Source: Methanoregula sp. UBA154 (GTDB lineage Archaea; Halobacteriota; Methanomicrobia; Methanomicrobiales; Methanospirillaceae). Taken from it: 37,129 nucleotides of DNA. Position numbers and translations under genes: made by a program. The stretch covers positions 1 through 37,129 of the forward strand of contig DAPW01000012.1 in NCBI GenBank assembly GCA_002502245.1, given 5' to 3'. The notes beneath the pieces are model-generated. The model was not told where the DNA came from. It saw only the letters and a program-made list of their open reading frames with translations, and made no database searches. Shown here one piece after another: positions 17,051 to 25,134 of the stretch. Position 1 is the stretch's first letter; every line of letters starts with the position of its first letter.

Positions 17051-17215
17051 AAATGATTCATTTTGAAAGATGGGGACTGATGCCCCCATATCCCCTGTGC
17101 GATGCCTGCCGCCGCCCCCGCGGGGGCGCTCCCGCGGCGGCCTCAATGATTTTTGATTATCACCTTCCTGCCCCGCCGTGCCTCGGAGAGGCCCTGAGGC
17201 GGGGAGCCATCCCAT
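17051..17215 (-). repeat. dispersed intergenic repeat, long copy 3 (inverted)
   Basis: The reverse complement follows the long copies at 14237-14564 and 19228-19545 from the end of module A to module C: GGCTCCCCGCCTCAGGGCC, GAGGCACGGCGGGGCAG, then TCATTGAGGCCGCCGC with the GC hairpin to GCGGCGGCA, then GGGGATATGGGGGCA. Module D and the 5' part of module A are absent or degraded. It fills the dcd-thrS gap in the opposite orientation to the other two long copies. Confidence 0.75.
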
Positions 17216-17288
17216 CCTTCTTTTTTACCGGTACTTCGCTTTCAGAGAACCGCATTTCTTATCCATTCCACGGCATTCCGGCTTCAGC

Positions 17289-17298
17289 ACTATTTATA
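17289..17298 (+). promoter_or_regulatory. TATA box of thrS
   Basis: ACTATTTATA sits about 52-61 bases before the thrS ATG. Transcription about 25 bases further on would give a leader of roughly 30 bases including GGAGATGA (17338-17345), a good ribosome-binding site. A second AT-rich box at 17311-17319 is too close to the start to keep that site. Confidence 0.5.
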
Positions 17299-17349
17299 CC
17301 ATAAAAACCCATTTTATACGGATGATCCTACCGGACCGGAGATGAATTA

Positions 17350-19182
17350 ATGCGACTTCTTCTCATTCATTCAGATTACATAGAATACGAAGCCAAGAAA
17401 AAGACGAAGATGGCAGAGGAGTGCTCCGTCCTCACGGACAGGGAAGAGGAGGCACTCACCGTCTTCTGCGCCGTGGAATCGATCGATGAGGAAGACCTTG
17501 AGGGCGTTGTCCTGCAGGGCATCGAGGAGATCAAAAAGACCGCCGGGCAGGTCAATGTGAACAAGGTCCTGATCTACCCCTACGCCCACCTCTCCAGCGA
17601 CCTCTCATCGCCCGAGACCGCGATCACGGTACTCAATGCCCTCCGGGCGGGACTCGAGAGCGAGGGGTTTGCCGTCAAGCGTGCCCCGTTCGGCTGGTAC
17701 AAGTCCTTCAAGCTCTCGTGCAAGGGCCACCCGCTCTCCGAACTTTCCAGGACCATTATTCCCGGTGAGACAACGGTCAAGCCGGCAAAGAAGGAAGTCA
17801 CCCACGACTGGTTCGTGCTCACTCCGGACGGAAAAAAGCACGACTACAAGGAGTATCTCGATGATTCCCCGTTCGGCTGCCTCGTCAAGAAGGAGCTCGG
17901 CGTCGCGGTCCCGGTCGGCGGCGATCCGGCCCACGTTGACCTGATGCGCTCAAAGGAGCTTGTTGACTACGAGCCGGCCAGCGACGTCGGTTGCCTCCGC
18001 TGGATGCCGAAGGGTAAGCTCATCCGCGACCTGCTCGCGGACTACGTGCTCCACCTCGTGCTGGAATACGGCGGCACGCCTGTCGAGACCCCGGTCATGT
18101 ACGACCTTGGCGACAAGGCGATCTGCGAACACGCGGCAAAGTTTGGCGAGCGCCAGTACCGCTTCAAGTCCAACAACCGTGACATGATGCTCCGGTTCGC
18201 GGCCTGCTTTGGCATGTTCTCGATCATGCGGGACATGCATATCTCGCCCAACAACCTGCCGATGAAGATGTACGAGCTCTCGACCTACTCGTTCCGGCAC
18301 GAGCAGAAGGGTGAGGTCATCGGGTTAAAGCGCCTCCGTGCGTTCACCATGCCCGACATGCACTCCCTCTGCCTCGACATGCCGCAGGCCCTGAAGTGCT
18401 TCGAGGAACAGCTCGCCATGGGCTGGCAGACCGGCAAGGACTTCGAGACCGAGCTCGTTGCCGCGTTCCGGTGCACCACCGATTTCTACAAGGAGCACGA
18501 GGCATGGGTCAAGAAGATCGTGAAGGACTCAGACTGCCCGATGCTCATCGAGATCCTCTCCGACCGCGTCCACTACTGGGTGGCGAAAATCGACCTCGCC
18601 GCCATCGACGGCCAGCGACGCCCGATCGAGAACCCGACCGTCCAGATCGATGTCGAGAGCTCGACCCGGTTCAACATCAAGTACCACACGGAATCCGGCG
18701 CCGTTGTCCACCCGCCCATCCTCCACTGCTCCCCCACGGGCAGTGTTGAACGGGTCATGTGCGCCATCCTCGAGAACATTTCCACGCAGGCAGTCCCCGC
18801 CCTCCCGACCTGGCTATCGCCCGCACAGGTCCGGGTCATACCGGTAACCGAGAAGCACATCGCGTTTGCCGAGGAACTGGCAAAAGCGATCAATGCCGCC
18901 CAGATCCGGTGCGATGTTGACGACCGGAACGAGACCATGGGCAAGAAGGTCCGCGAGGCCGGCATGGACTGGGTCCCGTACGTGGTCGTTGTCGGCGACG
19001 AGGAAGTCGCCTCAAAGATGCTGACCGTGACCGTCCGGAAGAAGTCGCAGCCGAACAAACCGTTCAAGGAGCAGATGAGTGGAGAGGATCTGATCGCTGC
19101 TGTGCGGAAGGATGTTGAAGGGAAACCGTTCCGGCCGTTATACACTCCCCGCAGGCTTTCGATGAAGGCGCGGTATATCTGA
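17350..19182 (+). CDS. thrS: threonyl-tRNA synthetase, archaeal type
   Basis: This class II synthetase charges tRNA(Thr). The 610-aa protein begins with the archaeal-specific editing domain related to D-Tyr-tRNA deacylase (MRLLLIHSDYIEYEAKKK, about residues 1-140), which removes mischarged Ser. The catalytic domain follows, with motif 2 in YSFRHEQKGEVIGLKRLRAFTM, the metal-site Cys in FAACFGMF, and motif 3 near SPTGSVERVMCAILE. A C-terminal anticodon-binding domain contains VRVIPVTEKHIAFAEELAKA and ends near RRLSMKARYI. The ATG at 17350 is supported by GGAGATGA and a TATA box. The gene stands alone between two repeat-filled intergenic gaps and ends at an 11-T terminator. Confidence 0.97.
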   Translation: MRLLLIHSDYIEYEAKKKTKMAEECSVLTDREEEALTVFCAVESIDEEDLEGVVLQGIEEIKKTAGQVNVNKVLIYPYAHLSSDLSSPETAITVLNALRAGLESEGFAVKRAPFGWYKSFKLSCKGHPLSELSRTIIPGETTVKPAKKEVTHDWFVLTPDGKKHDYKEYLDDSPFGCLVKKELGVAVPVGGDPAHVDLMRSKELVDYEPASDVGCLRWMPKGKLIRDLLADYVLHLVLEYGGTPVETPVMYDLGDKAICEHAAKFGERQYRFKSNNRDMMLRFAACFGMFSIMRDMHISPNNLPMKMYELSTYSFRHEQKGEVIGLKRLRAFTMPDMHSLCLDMPQALKCFEEQLAMGWQTGKDFETELVAAFRCTTDFYKEHEAWVKKIVKDSDCPMLIEILSDRVHYWVAKIDLAAIDGQRRPIENPTVQIDVESSTRFNIKYHTESGAVVHPPILHCSPTGSVERVMCAILENISTQAVPALPTWLSPAQVRVIPVTEKHIAFAEELAKAINAAQIRCDVDDRNETMGKKVREAGMDWVPYVVVVGDEEVASKMLTVTVRKKSQPNKPFKEQMSGEDLIAAVRKDVEGKPFRPLYTPRRLSMKARYI

Positions 19183-19185
19183 ACA

Positions 19186-19196
19186 TTTTTTTTTTT
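19186..19196 (+). terminator. T11 terminator after thrS
   Basis: Eleven consecutive T begin three bases after the thrS stop, a strong archaeal intrinsic terminator without need for a hairpin. Confidence 0.65.
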
Positions 19197-19227
19197 AGTA
19201 ATGTGCGATTTTTAGCACCTGCTTTTC

Positions 19228-19545
19228 TTTGCTCTGCAGAAACAGGCATGAACCGGTAAAGCTCACACCGGAACAATGAAAATCGGAAAAGACATCATAA
19301 ATTTTTAGGAGGGCTCCTCCGGGGCACGGCGGGGCAGTTCGGTGTTTTTTTAAAGGGATCAGTCATTGATCCGCCGCGGGGGCGCCCCGTAGGGGGCGGC
19401 GGCACATATCATAATCAGGGGTATGGGGTCTCAACCCCCATTATTCTGTCTGAAAGAGTTCGATTTTCATGGGAAATCCTTCGTACAATTCCGACGCTCC
19501 TGGGGGCTTCGCCCCCGCCGCTGTGGCATCCCCATAGTGCGATAG
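19228..19545 (+). repeat. dispersed intergenic repeat, long copy 2
   Basis: This copy is collinear with 14237-14564 through modules A to D and in the same orientation. Near-identical blocks include GGCATGAACCGG, ACCGGAACAATGAAAATC, CGGGGCACGGCGGGGCAGTT, CATTGATCCGCCGCGGGGGC, ATCATAATC, TCTCAACCCCC and GCGATAG. Differences concentrate in the hairpin loop of module B and as an 11-base gap before CCGGGGCACGG. Hairpin arms CCGCCGC/GCGGCGG and GGGGGC-TTC-GCCCCC are intact. It lies downstream of the thrS terminator. Confidence 0.85.
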
Positions 19546-20056
19546 ATGTTTAAATTTTTGTTTCAATCATCGATAACGGTGAACAAAAACAAGTCACGTT
19601 TTTTTTGGCTCTGGAGAAAACATCTGAATAAGGCACTCAGTGGAATTTGCGAGGGTGACCCCCTCTCTCCCCCAGAGGGGGAAGCAGCCCAAGGGGGCAT
19701 GCCCCCTTGACCCCCAGTTTTGTATCATTTTTCTCAAAGGATCCTGCACCCGGTCCTGCTCCACGGGGCGAGCCCCGACGAGGCGGCGAGCGCCCGTGGC
19801 TTCATCGTAATTCAGTCTTCAAATTTTTGACAGCTTTTCTAAAGAGCATTTTTTTTATCAATGTAAGTTTATTTTTTTAAATAATTTTTACATCTGACCG
19901 CAACCGTGCGAAATTCCCCATCGCAACCGCACAGAATAAAACCAGAACCGCAAGCCATTGTACATCCGGCATGCGTCCCTCCGGCACCATATCCGGAACA
20001 CCATTCTTTACCCGAACAATCAGAAAATCCAGAAAAAATTTTCCGCCGGTTCGCTT
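19546..20056. other. intergenic region with G/C-tract hairpins
   Basis: No gene is seen. At about 19652-19720 the G/C-tract style of 648-1085 recurs: GAGGGTGACCCCCTC, CCCCCAGAGGGGG, and GGGGGCATGCCCCC. A further GC hairpin lies at about 19763-19800 (CCACGGGGCGAGC to GAGCGCCCGTGG). AT-rich DNA follows (19845-19890). Six A at 20033-20038 form a T-run on the minus strand, a likely terminator for the kinase gene ending at 20057. Confidence 0.5.
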
Positions 20057-23000
20057 TTAACGGCCATTGCCCGTTACTTCTTCCGGCCCGGGAACAATCC
20101 GGTACCTTCCCGGCGGCACCGTCATCTCGAAGCGGGCGCCCTTCCCCGGCTCCCCGGTCTCCCGGATCATGATCATGGTCAGCGAGAGGATCTCCTGCAC
20201 GAGGAAAAGACCCATCGTCGTATCCTTCCCGACAACCCGGTTGAAGATGGCAGCCTTCCCCGTTCCGGGAATGCCGGCGCCGTCATCCTCACACGCAAGG
20301 ACATATCCATCGGACGTGACGGACCCGGAGAAGCAGATGCGGCTCAGGTTTGATCCGCCGTGACGGAGCGCATTGTCGATCAGGTGGGTGATGACGCGGG
20401 AAAACATGGGATCGGCATAGACACTCGCCCCCGCCACCTCATCCACAAGCGTGATCCCGTGGAGGTCAAGGTGCGTGCGGGCGGATGCGATCAGGTTTGA
20501 GACCTCCTGCCATGCGGGCGGGCTGCTGCCGATGTTCTCGTATTCCTTGGTAAACTCGATCTGGTGCCGGATTCCCACCGCGGCGGTCTCAGACCGGGAG
20601 AGGTAGTCCAGCAGGGCCGGGTCACCGGTTGAACTCTTTGCAAGCTCGATATACCCGAGCACTCCCATGAGACGGTTGCGGATGTCGTGCCGGGTGATAC
20701 CGGTTAGCCGGTGGAGTTTCCGGTTCGCCCGCGCAAGGGCGCTGATCGCCTGGTGCAGGTCCGTAATATCATGAGCGTAAATCCTGACCGCAAGGCCACC
20801 CGGCGAGAGGGTCAGGGATTCCGCAAACACCGCGTCCCCGACCGTGACCTCACGACAGAAGACGGGGGAGCGGGATGCCTGGAGGGATCGGATGATCTCA
20901 TCGGTATCCGGAGGCAGGAATGCTGCGGGGTTATCGGGCATATGGAGTTCTTTTAACAGGGACAGGCACGCGGGGCTGGCATACAGGATCTCCCGGTGGA
21001 GGTTGATCTCGATGACCGGTTCCGGGTCCAGTTCCGGAAAGGAGGCAATCCGGCGGATCCGGTTCTCGAGCAGTAACCGCTCCGTAATATCCCGCCCCAC
21101 ACCAAGGATGCGGACCGGTCTCCCCTGATCATCACGGATGAGGGTAAAGGTATTCTCGCTCCAGAACGTGCTCCCGTCTTTCCTGCAGAACTCGAGCTCG
21201 ATGGTCAGTGATTCCGGTGGATGCGTTTCTCCGGGAACCTTTGACCCCACAAGCCGGTCCCTCATGCCGAGAACGATTGTACAGGATTCCGGCGTCAGGC
21301 GGCGGTTCAGCGGGAGTTTCTGCAGCTCGGCAAGCGTATACCCGCGGAGCCGGACCATGGACGGGCTGACGTAGAGCGGTACGAGGTCAAGGTCCGAGAG
21401 CCAGACCATATCGGAGGCCGAATCAGTGATGAGGCGGAGGATCGCCTCGCTCTTCTGGATGGCATCTTCGGCATGTTTTTTCGCGGTCACGTCGCGGATG
21501 ATCGCGATCAGGCGCCGGCCTTCCGGTAACGTTACGGGAGTCAGGGATACGTCGCTCTCGATCAGCGTTCCGTCGCCCTTCCGGTACTGCCAGGAGAAGA
21601 AGCGGGTTCTCCCCGCACCTTCGGCGAGGTTGTGGTCCCCCGCTGCTGCTTCTGATCCCGTACCATCGGCCCGGACCGGGAACGAGAACTCCGCAGGCTC
21701 ATGCCCGATGATATCCGTACGGGTATATCCCAGAAGACGTTCTGCCGCAGGGTTGCAATCCAGGATCGTCCCGTCCATGAGAAGGATTGCATCCGTTGAA
21801 TGCTCGAAAATCGTGCGGTACCGCGCCTCGCTTTCGGAGATCGCCAGTTCCGCATGCGTCAGGCCGGTAATATCCGTTGCGACAGCGATGACACGCTGGA
21901 GATTGCCGGCTTCGTCCGTCACCGGAGAGCAGGTGACAAGGAATGTTCCACCGGGTAATGAGACCTGCAGAGGGGATGATTCAGGCTTGCCGCTCCCTTC
22001 CATCGGTTCGCACGGGCAGCCTTCCGGCGGAGCGGTACTTCCAGCCCCGCAAAAGACCTGCCAGCATTTCATGGTCCGGAGTTCTTCATGGGTCGTGCCG
22101 GTCAGACGGACCACCGGATCGCTCGCCTCGAGAATGGTCCGGGCGGGGTCAAGGATCAGGACGGGGTTCGGGAGCGCAGAGAAGAGGCGTTCCCATTCCT
22201 TTCGTGCTATCCGGGATTCGGACAGGACCCGGGTTCGTTCCGTGATATCGGTGACAAACGATGAGAAATTGAGTACGTTCCCACTGCTGTCCGTGAAGCG
22301 GTGGGAACAGACCTCCACGGCGAGCCGGCGGTTGTCTTTTCTGATGAGTTCCATCCCGATGCACGGGGGAATCCCGGGACCGGCCGGTTCCAGGAGGGCC
22401 TGAAACCCGGTATCGTCAGATTCCTGCGGGGTCAGGTCGTTCCAGGAGAGGGTTTTCATCTCCGCTTCCGTGTACCCCAGTAGATCGCAGAAGGCCTTGT
22501 TTGTCATGCCGAACCTGCCATCCGGGTACCCGACAAAGAACGGCTGGGGTGACTGCCCGAGAATGGCGGCAAGGAACCGTGCACGCTCCTCAAAACCGGC
22601 AAGCGACTGCTCTGCGCGTGCCCTGCGGGCCTGTTCGTCGAGCACGCCAAGGGCAAAGGAGAGGTCCTCAGTGGTCTCCCTCAAAAGTCCGGCAACCGTA
22701 TCTGAAAAGAAACCCGGCTCTGCTGCATACAGGTTGAGGACACCAACAACCTCGCCATGGAGCCTGAACGGGAATGCTGCCGCGGACCGGTATCCCCGCC
22801 GTAACGCTTCATCCCGCCCTGGATCCATGGAGGGATCGGTGGCAATATCGGTTATGATCGTCGGATCACCACTCCGGAACGCGCTGCCGGTCAGGCCGCT
22901 CCCCCCCGGGGCAGTATCAAGCGGGATATGGATCCCGTTGAGGTACCCGTCCTCCAGCCCGGCAGAGGCAACGGGGCGGATGATCGCCTGCTCCTTGTCC

Positions 23001-24649
23001 ACAAGGCCGACCCATACCATCCGGAACTGCCCGGATTCCACGGCAATCCGGCAGATCGCGCGCAGGAGCGTTTCAAGGTCACGGACCCGCACGATGGCCT
23101 CGTTGATCCGGGCCTGCATGACATAGAGGCGCCGGGAGGCAAGGATCCGCTCCCCGGCATCCACCCGGCCCGTGATGTCGCGGATGCTTGAGATGCAGAT
23201 CTTCCGCTTCCCCCACGGGGACGTACGCGCTGTCACTTCAACAGGGAAAACGGTACCGTCCTTTTTCCGGTGGTAGTTTTCCGCCCCGGGTTCGCCGGAG
23301 AGTGCCGACTGCTCATCTGATGGAGGATGCCCGGCGTCAAGGTCGGCATACTTCAGTGCGCGGAACTCGTCCCGTGTGTACTGGTACAGGGCCAGCGCTG
23401 TGCTGTTGGCATCGAGGATTTCCCCGCTCTCCCGGTCGGTGACCAGTATGGCATCGCCTGCCGATTCAAAGATGGTACGATACTGCTCCTCGCGTGCAGC
23501 AACCCGCGCCTCCGCTTCCCGGCTCCCGGTGACATCCGTGACAAAACCCACGAGCTCCCGCCGGCCGATGGGATTCTCGTACAGGCTGAACGTAACCAGA
23601 GCGGTGAACGCGCTGCCATCCTTTTTCCGCCACCGGGTCTCGATGCTCTGCCAGGCCCCGCACTCCGTGACCTGCCGGATCCAGTCCACCGCTTTTTCCG
23701 GTTCCACGGAGAGCATCGCAGTACCTCCCTGCCGGTTTATCGCTGCACTACTCTCTTCCGGGGAATCATAGCCGAAGATCCGTGCAAAGGCCGCGTTCAC
23801 CTCAACCAGCTCCCCTTCCGGCGTTGCATGGAAGATCCCCATGGGTGCGTTGTCGACAATGCCCCGGTAGTGTCCCTCGCTCGCCTTCAGCGCGTCCTCC
23901 ATCTCCTTCTCTATGGTGATGTCGGTCATGAGCACGAGGATCCCGGCAGCCTGCCCCTTCCCCGGGAGCGGGCTGCCGGAGCACCGGACCCTAATGCTGA
24001 TCCCTTCCTTTGACCGGATCCGGAACATGCCGGGCTCCGGCCGGCCTTCCCGGATTGCTGCCAGCCACGTCCCGGTATCGGACCGGTCCTCCACTACGAC
24101 AAGATCCATGAACGGTCTTCCCGTAACATCCCCGGGGTCAGAGCCAAAGCGGCTGACCACCGGGCTGATATACGTGATGATCCCTTCGGTATCGAGGATG
24201 CAGGGGACATCGGTGATGTTCTCGACAATTTCCCGGTATTTATCCGGGGATGCTGCCAGCGCCTTCTCCTCACCCCGCTTCCTGACGAGGTGCCGGACCG
24301 TGTTCTTCAGCACCGCGAACTGGTGTTCCGGTTCACCGCCTTTCGGGAGGTAAAAATCCGCACCGGCGTTCAGCGCCCCAATCGCCACGTCCTCCTGCCC
24401 TTTATTGGTGAAGAGGATGAACGGCAGGCGCGGGTACCTGGTGCGGATCACCTTTAAAAATTCCAGGCCGTCCATGCCCGGCAGCGGGTAACCGGCGATC
24501 ACCGCTTCGTACGACGCGGTCTCCAGCCGGAGAAGGGCGTCCTCCGCGGAAAGGCAGATATCGACGGTGAATTCCCCTCCCTCTTCCATGAATAGTTTTG
24601 TGACCTCAGGCAGGGCCGATGCATCGTCCACACATAGGATCGGGATCAT
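20057..24649 (-). CDS. receiver / multi-PAS / GAF sensor histidine kinase
   Basis: This 1530-aa cytoplasmic hybrid sensor has no membrane segments. Residues 1-125 form a receiver-like domain, but the phospho-acceptor position is Gly53 (VIAGYPLPGMDG); the acidic D8/D9, T81 and K103 remain. About seven to eight PAS domains follow, starting near 137, 262, 386, 690, 815, 930, 1055 and 1190. A GAF domain (about 510-680) sits after the third. The H-box is TRHDIRNRL with His1321; the ATPase domain has HLIDNALRHG, CEDDGAGIP and GLFLVQEIL and ends in GARFEMTVPPGRYRI. The H-box region (QIEFTKEYENIG) closely resembles that of the kinase at 35420 (QIHFTQDYQNIG). The PAS near 815 carries a Cys cluster (CWQVFC, CPCEP). 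No response regulator is adjacent, so the output is unknown. A TATA box is seen at 24717-24726. Confidence 0.9.
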   Translation of the reverse strand: MIPILCVDDASALPEVTKLFMEEGGEFTVDICLSAEDALLRLETASYEAVIAGYPLPGMDGLEFLKVIRTRYPRLPFILFTNKGQEDVAIGALNAGADFYLPKGGEPEHQFAVLKNTVRHLVRKRGEEKALAASPDKYREIVENITDVPCILDTEGIITYISPVVSRFGSDPGDVTGRPFMDLVVVEDRSDTGTWLAAIREGRPEPGMFRIRSKEGISIRVRCSGSPLPGKGQAAGILVLMTDITIEKEMEDALKASEGHYRGIVDNAPMGIFHATPEGELVEVNAAFARIFGYDSPEESSAAINRQGGTAMLSVEPEKAVDWIRQVTECGAWQSIETRWRKKDGSAFTALVTFSLYENPIGRRELVGFVTDVTGSREAEARVAAREEQYRTIFESAGDAILVTDRESGEILDANSTALALYQYTRDEFRALKYADLDAGHPPSDEQSALSGEPGAENYHRKKDGTVFPVEVTARTSPWGKRKICISSIRDITGRVDAGERILASRRLYVMQARINEAIVRVRDLETLLRAICRIAVESGQFRMVWVGLVDKEQAIIRPVASAGLEDGYLNGIHIPLDTAPGGSGLTGSAFRSGDPTIITDIATDPSMDPGRDEALRRGYRSAAAFPFRLHGEVVGVLNLYAAEPGFFSDTVAGLLRETTEDLSFALGVLDEQARRARAEQSLAGFEERARFLAAILGQSPQPFFVGYPDGRFGMTNKAFCDLLGYTEAEMKTLSWNDLTPQESDDTGFQALLEPAGPGIPPCIGMELIRKDNRRLAVEVCSHRFTDSSGNVLNFSSFVTDITERTRVLSESRIARKEWERLFSALPNPVLILDPARTILEASDPVVRLTGTTHEELRTMKCWQVFCGAGSTAPPEGCPCEPMEGSGKPESSPLQVSLPGGTFLVTCSPVTDEAGNLQRVIAVATDITGLTHAELAISESEARYRTIFEHSTDAILLMDGTILDCNPAAERLLGYTRTDIIGHEPAEFSFPVRADGTGSEAAAGDHNLAEGAGRTRFFSWQYRKGDGTLIESDVSLTPVTLPEGRRLIAIIRDVTAKKHAEDAIQKSEAILRLITDSASDMVWLSDLDLVPLYVSPSMVRLRGYTLAELQKLPLNRRLTPESCTIVLGMRDRLVGSKVPGETHPPESLTIELEFCRKDGSTFWSENTFTLIRDDQGRPVRILGVGRDITERLLLENRIRRIASFPELDPEPVIEINLHREILYASPACLSLLKELHMPDNPAAFLPPDTDEIIRSLQASRSPVFCREVTVGDAVFAESLTLSPGGLAVRIYAHDITDLHQAISALARANRKLHRLTGITRHDIRNRLMGVLGYIELAKSSTGDPALLDYLSRSETAAVGIRHQIEFTKEYENIGSSPPAWQEVSNLIASARTHLDLHGITLVDEVAGASVYADPMFSRVITHLIDNALRHGGSNLSRICFSGSVTSDGYVLACEDDGAGIPGTGKAAIFNRVVGKDTTMGLFLVQEILSLTMIMIRETGEPGKGARFEMTVPPGRYRIVPGPEEVTGNGR

Positions 24650-24716
24650 GGAGCAGTCATCTCGGAAGATCAGGAAGCGGTGCGTTCCCTCGTTAAACCA
24701 TACTCGTTCAATACAG

Positions 24717-24726
24717 ATAAATTATA
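24717..24726 (-). promoter_or_regulatory. putative TATA box of the multi-PAS kinase
   Basis: On the minus strand this reads TATAATTTAT, about 68-77 bases before the kinase ATG at 24649. It predicts a leader of roughly 40 bases. Confidence 0.4.
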
Positions 24727-25134
24727 AGGCGAATATACTTCGTGCTTTACGGTTTTCTGAGTATGCTGCCTGCGGCCAGGAGCCCGGAGGGCAGGTGTGG
24801 TTGAAAAGGACCAACGGGGGTCGCTGCTCCCGGCCGCCCTTTGTTGAACGGGCGTGATGGGGCGACGATGACAACGGGGATCTACGTAAGACCGGGCCTT
24901 CCATGGAATTTTCCCAAGCATTCCCGCACGCGACCGGTTCATCATGATTTCAGGCAGGATCCGGGCGGGCGGTTTATGCCTGGCTGGCTCCGGGGGATAA
25001 TCCTGAGGAATCGCGGAAGCAGGACTTTTCCCTTCCGGGATCTGCGCTTCGCTTTCGGGTACCCGGATTCAGCGGACGCATGCGTGGCACCGCATGACAG
25101 CATTCACCATGACGGGAAATAGAAGGTGAATTTT
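24727..25134. other. intergenic region without recognisable gene
   Basis: A 93-codon frame at 24841-25122 (plus strand) has no recognisable family and no ribosome-binding site. I see no RNA gene or repeat copy. The region lies between the kinase promoter and the 3' end of purB, both on the minus strand. Confidence 0.5.

Noticed and set aside
199..19545. CRISPR array
   Set aside because: The repeats are long, few, in both orientations, thousands of bases apart and modular, without regular spacers; no cas genes are present.
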